Shown here: positions 58,768-64,000 of the stretch, piece by piece
Layout of the letters: each line of letters opens with the position of its first letter
How positions within the stretch are numbered: position 1 is the stretch's first letter
Source of the DNA: GCA-2862585 sp965661345
GTDB taxonomy: Bacteria > Bacteroidota > Bacteroidia > Flavobacteriales > UBA7312
Assembly (NCBI GenBank): GCA_965661345.1
Contig: CBFIDK010000002.1
Span: 1-64,000 of the forward strand
Direction of reading: 5' to 3'
Length of the DNA stretch: 64,000 nucleotides
Position numbers and translations under genes: made by a program
The notes under the pieces: model-generated
What the model saw: the letters and a program-made list of their open reading frames with translations, nothing else
Told to the model about the DNA's origin: nothing
The model's database searches: none

Positions 58768-59145
58768 TTAAACTTTTTTACCAGATTTGGTTGTGGTTAA
58801 AAAAGGAATTTTACGAAAAAGTACAAGCCCTATCAATATTCCACAACTATCAGCTAGCCAATCCATGACGTCCATGCTTCTATTCTCAAAAAAATATTCT
58901 TGAGAATATTCAAGAGCCAAACCATAAATGGCCAAAGCTATAATGATGTAACGGTAAAAGGACTGCTTATATTGCTTATGTATAGCATGTGCTAACAAAA
59001 TAAACGCCACCATAAACATAAAGGCATGAGCCAATTTGTCAAGATGAAGCCAGTCAAAGAAGTCGTATTTTGGAATTTCATTTCCAGGTACTGCATGTAA
59101 AAATGCTATAACTATTAACCAAGATATAGCAAAAACAAAACGCAT
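58768..59145 (-). CDS. VanZ family membrane protein
   Basis: A 125-residue protein with four helices. VanZ-type marks include D-K-L-A-H-A-F-M-F in helix 2, L-E-Y-S-Q-E-Y-F near helix 3 and D-V-M-D-W-L-A-D-S-C-G-I-L-I-G. The family's activity is not established. Its start overlaps the gcvH stop by one base. In Flavobacteriia this gene often accompanies sprA and gcvH. Confidence 0.85.
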   Translation of the reverse strand: MRFVFAISWLIVIAFLHAVPGNEIPKYDFFDWLHLDKLAHAFMFMVAFILLAHAIHKQYKQSFYRYIIIALAIYGLALEYSQEYFFENRSMDVMDWLADSCGILIGLVLFRKIPFLTTTKSGKKV

Positions 59146-59522
59146 TAACTGATAAGATCCTTGTAATCGTCCGACGATAACAATTCATCGAGTTCAGAAG
59201 TGTCTGAAAGTTTTATGCGAATCATCCAGCCTTCGCCATAAGGGTCAGTATTTACTGTTTCTGGCGCGTCTTCTAATTCAGAATTAAACGACATTATCTC
59301 GCCTGAAAGTGGCATAAATAAATCTGATACAGTTTTAACGGCTTCTACTGTTCCGAAAACCTCTTCTTTAGCTATAGTATCGCCTTCAGTTTCAATTTCA
59401 ACAAAAACTATATCGCCTAATTCACCTTGAGCGAAATCAGTAATACCTACTACTGCTTCATCACCCTCAATTCTAACCCACTCGTGGTCTTTAGTATATT
59501 TTAATTCAGCTGGAATATTCAT
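59145..59522 (-). CDS. gcvH: Glycine cleavage system H protein
   Basis: A 125-residue lipoyl carrier. The lipoylated Lys63 is in V-E-A-V-K-T-V-S-D-L, preceded by H-E-W-V near residue 13 and E-V-F-G-T. It shuttles the aminomethyl group between glycine decarboxylase, aminomethyltransferase and dihydrolipoamide dehydrogenase. The other gcv genes are not in the window. It follows sprA, with a palindrome and -7 box between (59544-59567). Confidence 0.93.
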   Translation of the reverse strand: MNIPAELKYTKDHEWVRIEGDEAVVGITDFAQGELGDIVFVEIETEGDTIAKEEVFGTVEAVKTVSDLFMPLSGEIMSFNSELEDAPETVNTDPYGEGWMIRIKLSDTSELDELLSSDDYKDLIS

Positions 59523-59543
59523 TTTTATAAAATTTTATTTGTG

Positions 59544-59567
59544 CAAAAATACAACAAATGTTGTATT
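59544..59567 (-). promoter_or_regulatory. Palindrome overlapping the putative gcvH -7 box
   Basis: AATACAACA (59548-59556) and TGTTGTATT (59559-59567) form a perfect 9-bp inverted repeat with a 2-base gap. On the minus strand TATTTTTG (59551-59544) is a -7 box for gcvH, whose ATG is at 59522. The hairpin lies 7 bases after the sprA stop and is followed by a short T tract, so it may double as a weak terminator. Confidence 0.4.
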
Positions 59568-59573
59568 ATTTTT

Positions 59574-62500
59574 CTATTGAGCTAATGTAAATCTCACACT
59601 AAATCCACCATTTGTAACGGCAGATGGGAAACTGTTAGAAACGTATGGGTTTGTCATTACTTTATCGAAAAATAAACGAAGATTTAATCGACTACTTACT
59701 ACATAATCGGCAGTAAACTTCATCGACAAAACACTATTTCCTCCGGTTATTTCCTCTAAGTTTTCTTCAAGTTTTCTAATCACAACTTTATTGGATCGAA
59801 TTGAGAAGTCCAATTTCAAGTCTAGGTCTGAACTGATTTTTTTGACTCTACCGGCCGCTTTCACATTGAATGCTAATTCTTTAATTCTGTAACCTGTTCC
59901 AATGATTAATTCATTTGATGCCCGTTCGGTTAGCTGATTATTACTCAGTCCTAGGCTTAATGTTCGTTCCTTTTTAAGTTCGAAACGAGCCGATAAACTG
60001 TTTTTGAAAGTCATATCTACCTTTATCAAAGGATTTAAACTCTCTCTCAATGTTACTTGATCAATTTCGTATTTATCAAAATAATTGAGTGTGGCTTCGT
60101 TAACTAAGCTTGGCCAACCTTCAAAACCTTCCTCATAATCTAAACTTGAGACAAAACTTCCTACACTATATGTAGATTGATAAGAGTGGCTAAGAATTAT
60201 ATTATTAAGGCGTTTTTTAATCCATGCCACATTTCTTAGTCCATCAAAGTTTATTCTCCAATTTGGCAATGGTATATCAGGGAAACTGTTTAGACCTATA
60301 GTTGAGGGGTTTTTACCGGCATATGCTGCTAAAAATGCAGGAATTAGAACATCTTGCGATGTGCTTTGATATCCCAATGGAAAGCCCGTACTGTCAACAA
60401 TTGAGTTGTCATAAGGATTCTCTAAAGCTAGTCTATTAGCAATTGTTAGTCTATTATTTCTAAAGTCTTGAAAGGTTTGGTTGGAATGATTTTTTGCGTC
60501 ACGAATAAAAGCGGTGTTCCAACTTATGAACGATATGCTGTGACTGCCATTTTCAATTGAGTTAAACGATTGATAATCATTTGTAAAATCGTCAAATCTA
60601 AATATTTCTTGGGTGTTGTTTGTTTTTGTTCTGTTGGCTGTTAATTCAATTCTAAAACCTTTCACTGGCTCAAGCGTCCCTCGTAGATTGACCGTTTCAC
60701 TATTGGTCAGTTTAAAGAATTGGTTTAAATCGGTCCTATTTGATAACCACCCTCCTTGCGCGCTTAACTCTCTAATATCTATGCTCTGACTTCCCAAAGC
60801 AAATGGTATTCCAGGTGCCATAGCATCCCAATCTTGACCGAAGAAATGAGGTTTTTTTGTGAACCCTGGCATTACTATTCCTTGATTTTGTCGGTACGAA
60901 ATTGAAACATTTCTTACTAAAAGTGTTGTTCTCAGAAGTGCATTAATGACGTCTTTAAAGGATGTTTTGACCGTGTCTTGAGCCTGATTTGGCAACTGTA
61001 TCACATTTCTAGAAGAGCTTCTTACAGGTCTATTTTGATTTGAAGAATTTAACTTTTTTAGAAAAGGTACTTTGTTGTACAACTGAGTAAAGTTAAAGGT
61101 TGTGTTTATTTGTTTGTTGTTACTGTTTTGAATTGTATTCCCCAGACTTTGAATACTCAATGGAGCCGATAACCAATCGTAATTGGCAGTATATTTTGTA
61201 TTCATATTTATCCACGAAGTCAAAGGAAACTTAGACAACGGCACATTATAAGAGGCATTAATCGAATGGTGATATAATGTCGGTCGACCAAAGTTGACGA
61301 TGTTATTCCAAATTGAATCTCTTTTAACAGAGTAGTTTGGGTCTGACTTTACTAATTCGCCAATAGGTTCATCTATACTAGCTGTATTTCTAACCTTAAA
61401 TTCTGTTTTCAAGGTACGCGTTAGATCATACTTAATGCTGTAATTTCTATTCCATACAAATGCCTTGTTATAAAAAGGAGATAAAATAAAGTCTGGATTG
61501 TTTAAATTTCTAAACTGTGTTTTATTATAATACCTGTCTAAATCGGTTTGAAAAGTTATGGACTTAGGCAAGGTATAGAAATTGAAATCTCTAATTAGAG
61601 AAAAGTATTTGTTTTTAAAGAGTTTTACTTTTTGAAAAGGCTTGATATTCTTTGGTTGTGCAGAATAACTGTAATTCAATGCCATTTTTGAAGTGACAGT
61701 TGTACGTTCTTTAAGGTTTGAATTTCTAGAAAAGGTTTCATTTCTTGAATAGGTAGTTGAAAAATTTTCTAGATCATAAATCCTACTTTTAGATGATTTT
61801 GAATTGGATTTATTTTTTCTGACATTCGTAAAGTTAATAGACTTACGCTTTGTTAAATCTTGCGCAATTTCTTTCAGCTCATCTTTTTCCTCTTTTGTTT
61901 GTAACTCATCCAATGATGCTTTTAAGGTAATATCTGGATCAAGCGGATTGTATTGAGGATTTTGTATAGATTCAGAAACACCTATATACATTGGTACTTT
62001 GACATTGGCCTTTTGACCAAAGAAATTACCTAGCGCAAAAGAGGATGAAAAATCATATTGATAGGCATCGTACTTTTGGCGCGCTAAAAGGCTTTGATCA
62101 ATGGTGCCAAAACCGATTGTACTCATGCTTCCAGTAAGATTTACATTTGCGAAGTCAGCTAATCGCGCATTAATTCTTCCATTTGCGGCGTATCCACCTC
62201 TTTCGTCAAAGTCCGTTAGTCTTAATTCGTTTACCCAAACTTCACCGCATTTTGTTGAGCCATCATCAAAACTGGTCGAGTTAGGCTGACCTTTCTTTGG
62301 ATTTCGAATACCTAACATAATAGTTTTAACTTTACTAAGGTTTGGATTACCAACCACCGTTATTCGCGAGCCGATTCTTGAATAGGGGTAGGTAGTACTC
62401 GGGTGATTTCCATCCCTAACGGCTTTGTTACGTTCTTTTTTGGCGTCGAGCAGTTCTTCAAAAGCAATGTTTAACTCATTTGCTGTTGGCCAAATTAAAT

Positions 62501-64000
62501 CATCGTCTAGCTTTGATACTCCCCATGGCGTTACTTTTAACGGAATTTCATACTCATAAAAATTATCGTTAAAATCAGTCCCTAATCGAATGAATAGTGA
62601 TAATTCATCATCGGCTAAATCCGATTCATTTTCGCCAGATGCTTCGGCATGGACGTACATTTTTAAACGCTTATAGGTTCTGAAGTCGTTGTTAAATGTT
62701 TTATAAGCAGCTCTTGAGTCGCCATCTTCTAAATCACAGACTTTTAATACTAAAGATTGCTCGTTCTGTCTTCTCACATAGGTAGTTGTGTTGTCGACTT
62801 CTTGCTCAATTCCAGGAGGTAAAACATAAGGAATTGGAACTTTTTCCCCGTTCTCTTCAATATTTACCACTGATACGTCAAAAGAGGTGTTGGAAACATT
62901 ATCGTTTGGCACGTATTCTCCTTCGGTTTTAAGATCAAAATTATAGCGTCTCCATTCTCCACGCACTAGTTCTAAAGTTGCAAATCGCAACATTACAGGC
63001 TCTTCAAAATCTTTCAATAACATTCTAATAAATCGGATAGATTTGAAATCTCTTATTGAGCCTACTATTTTATCTGCTTGTTGGACTGGAACTTTGAATT
63101 GATACCACTTAATTACCCTATTTCCATTTGGAGTTTTTGCAATAGATTCTTGAATATCCGTGATATAGCTTTCGCCAACTTGCATGTTGGGATATATAGG
63201 TATATTGTAATGGTAATAACTTTCCGATTCGTTTAGGGTATTATCAAAGTTTATGTCTTCTGTGTTTGGAATTGTAGTAGACATGGTTGGTATTGCCTCA
63301 GCAATTGCAGAGTTTCCATCAATTCCAGAATAATATTTATATCGGTTAATGATGGAAGTGCTTTGATCGTCTAAATCGTCGCCAAGAAAATAGTTGTAAT
63401 TATCCGATGATGGATCTTCAACAGCTAAACTATAGGCTTGACTGTTTGTTCCATAAACATCTCCAATTTTTTGAATATATGCTGTGTCAAAAAACGTTCT
63501 TTCATCTATATCTCTTAAACCATCAAGACCTACATCCTGAAATTCTCTTGATTCAGCATCAACATCAAAGGAATTGGTCAAGGCAAAAGTAGTAGGCATT
63601 CTTCCCCATACACTACTGGTGTCATCTACGTTTACTAATTCTTGAGAAGAAGGTAAGCCGTTTTCAAAACTTTTAAAACCATCTCTTAATACATCTTCAG
63701 AAACGTTTCCTAAGTTTAACATTAATGTACCGCCATTCTGATTGTCTGAATCATCGTTAAAAGGATCCATCAACCAAAACTCAACAAACTCAATGTTTTG
63801 CGTTTCAAAGTCAGTAGTTTCTAATTTTCTCATTATCCCTGCCCAACGTTGTTCTGGATTTAATAAGAGTCCTGAAGTTGTAATATTTTGAGAATCAAAA
63901 TTGTACGGCCCTCTTTCTTCAGGGCTAAAATATAGGTTTAGTATCGGTAAGTTTGAAACTTGAGTGGCATACTGCGGATCTTTATTCGGAAAAACTTCTT
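59574..64000 (-). CDS. sprA: Cell-surface protein SprA, T9SS translocon (5' end outside window)
   Basis: The frame is open from 59574 to the right edge (about 1475 codons), so the 5' end is missing. The ORF continues past the internal Met at 63833 with G-P-Y-N-F-D and L-N-P-E-Q-R-W-A-G-I-M-R, typical of the SprA repeat domain. It goes on with the F-W-L-M-D-P-F segment, later T-Y-P-Y-S-R-I-G-S-R-I-T and a C-terminal strand ending in F-T-L-A-Q. SprA is the giant outer-membrane barrel through which T9SS cargo passes and is needed for gliding. It is consistent with the sorting tails on proteins at 1-75 and 17797-19557. Downstream gcvH, vanZ and tonB follow the same strand. Confidence 0.93.
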   Translation of the reverse strand, partial: EVFPNKDPQYATQVSNLPILNLYFSPEERGPYNFDSQNITTSGLLLNPEQRWAGIMRKLETTDFETQNIEFVEFWLMDPFNDDSDNQNGGTLMLNLGNVSEDVLRDGFKSFENGLPSSQELVNVDDTSSVWGRMPTTFALTNSFDVDAESREFQDVGLDGLRDIDERTFFDTAYIQKIGDVYGTNSQAYSLAVEDPSSDNYNYFLGDDLDDQSTSIINRYKYYSGIDGNSAIAEAIPTMSTTIPNTEDINFDNTLNESESYYHYNIPIYPNMQVGESYITDIQESIAKTPNGNRVIKWYQFKVPVQQADKIVGSIRDFKSIRFIRMLLKDFEEPVMLRFATLELVRGEWRRYNFDLKTEGEYVPNDNVSNTSFDVSVVNIEENGEKVPIPYVLPPGIEQEVDNTTTYVRRQNEQSLVLKVCDLEDGDSRAAYKTFNNDFRTYKRLKMYVHAEASGENESDLADDELSLFIRLGTDFNDNFYEYEIPLKVTPWGVSKLDDDLIWPTANELNIAFEELLDAKKERNKAVRDGNHPSTTYPYSRIGSRITVVGNPNLSKVKTIMLGIRNPKKGQPNSTSFDDGSTKCGEVWVNELRLTDFDERGGYAANGRINARLADFANVNLTGSMSTIGFGTIDQSLLARQKYDAYQYDFSSSFALGNFFGQKANVKVPMYIGVSESIQNPQYNPLDPDITLKASLDELQTKEEKDELKEIAQDLTKRKSINFTNVRKNKSNSKSSKSRIYDLENFSTTYSRNETFSRNSNLKERTTVTSKMALNYSYSAQPKNIKPFQKVKLFKNKYFSLIRDFNFYTLPKSITFQTDLDRYYNKTQFRNLNNPDFILSPFYNKAFVWNRNYSIKYDLTRTLKTEFKVRNTASIDEPIGELVKSDPNYSVKRDSIWNNIVNFGRPTLYHHSINASYNVPLSKFPLTSWINMNTKYTANYDWLSAPLSIQSLGNTIQNSNNKQINTTFNFTQLYNKVPFLKKLNSSNQNRPVRSSSRNVIQLPNQAQDTVKTSFKDVINALLRTTLLVRNVSISYRQNQGIVMPGFTKKPHFFGQDWDAMAPGIPFALGSQSIDIRELSAQGGWLSNRTDLNQFFKLTNSETVNLRGTLEPVKGFRIELTANRTKTNNTQEIFRFDDFTNDYQSFNSIENGSHSISFISWNTAFIRDAKNHSNQTFQDFRNNRLTIANRLALENPYDNSIVDSTGFPLGYQSTSQDVLIPAFLAAYAGKNPSTIGLNSFPDIPLPNWRINFDGLRNVAWIKKRLNNIILSHSYQSTYSVGSFVSSLDYEEGFEGWPSLVNEATLNYFDKYEIDQVTLRESLNPLIKVDMTFKNSLSARFELKKERTLSLGLSNNQLTERASNELIIGTGYRIKELAFNVKAAGRVKKISSDLDLKLDFSIRSNKVVIRKLEENLEEITGGNSVLSMKFTADYVVSSRLNLRLFFDKVMTNPYVSNSFPSAVTNGGFSVRFTLAQ

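Noticed and set aside
63831..63833. ATG at 63833 as the SprA start
   Set aside because: The frame stays open to the window edge with SprA-like sequence upstream of it, so it is an internal Met.
1..64000. tRNA, rRNA, CRISPR array, insertion sequence or prophage
   Set aside because: I found no cloverleaf-like stretches, rRNA, regularly spaced repeats, transposase ORFs or phage genes; gaps between genes are all under about 170 bp.

Overview
The window is a single contiguous stretch of a low-GC chromosome from a member of the Bacteroidota, most likely a marine flavobacterium (order Flavobacteriales). Evidence for this includes T9SS machinery and sorting tails (SprA at the right edge, C-terminal sorting tails at 1-75 and on the fasciclin protein), a TonB receptor with an N-terminal carboxypeptidase-like domain, DUF983 and DUF420 proteins, Bacteroidota-type -7 promoter boxes (TAnnTTTG), and a carotenoid gene set of the saproxanthin/myxol type. 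I see no rRNA, tRNA, CRISPR array, insertion sequence or prophage, and no gene-free stretch longer than about 170 bp.

Layout. (1) 1-5.8 kb: tail of a secreted protein, a Na+/Ca2+ exchanger family protein, DUF983, and a Nudix-winged-helix regulator facing a sugar operon (pfkA, gapA, an mgsA-like gene, a ROK kinase). (2) 5.8-29.5 kb: a large light-response island centred on a B12-dependent CarH/LitR-type photoreceptor repressor (16597-17478). To its left is a leftward operon: SRPBCC protein, two flavin-reductase-like proteins, metallophosphoesterase, TonB receptor, TIGR01777 epimerase, photolyase, crtD, cruF, crtYcd. To its right are a cupredoxin-fasciclin protein, an operon of glutathione peroxidase, SOUL protein, Fpg/Nei glycosylase and Nudix, an RND/MMPL exporter with an SDR, and a rightward operon of PTPS, folE, crtI, crtB, a hypothetical gene, idi and crtZ. 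Three divergent intergenic regions share TTGTAT/ATACAA half-sites. (3) 29.5-31.7 kb: an uncharacterised porin, FMN-binding protein and membrane protein operon. (4) 31.8-38.5 kb: housekeeping genes (gpmI, a peptidase, a YyaL-type thioredoxin protein) and small proteins. (5) 38.5-40 kb: small lipoproteins and a stand-alone HTH protein. (6) 40-43.3 kb: tsaB and an efflux adaptor/TolC pair. (7) 43.3-47.5 kb: cytochrome oxidase assembly operon (cyoE, two COX3 genes, COX4, SCO1, DUF420). (8) 47.6-57.2 kb: surface polysaccharide locus with flippase, polymerase, glycosyltransferases, epimerase, acetyltransferase, two sulfotransferases and a Wzi/RemB-like outer-membrane protein, preceded by deoC. (9) 58-64 kb: tonB, vanZ, gcvH and the 3' part of sprA.

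How the genes work together. Idi supplies the allylic precursor, CrtB and CrtI make lycopene, CrtYcd cyclises it, CruF and CrtD hydrate and desaturate the open end and CrtZ hydroxylates the ring, so a monocyclic saproxanthin-like pigment is predicted. crtE is not in the window. Photolyase, pterin synthesis (FolE, PTPS), peroxide and DNA-damage functions and the photoreceptor form a coherent photoprotection programme. Points that most deserve a second look are the shared operators, the pfkA gene with no canonical start codon, an mgsA-like protein lacking catalytic residues, a 56-residue gene overlapping the photoreceptor gene, the cupredoxin-FAS1 fusion, and a palindrome shared by the pfkA and cytochrome oxidase promoters.
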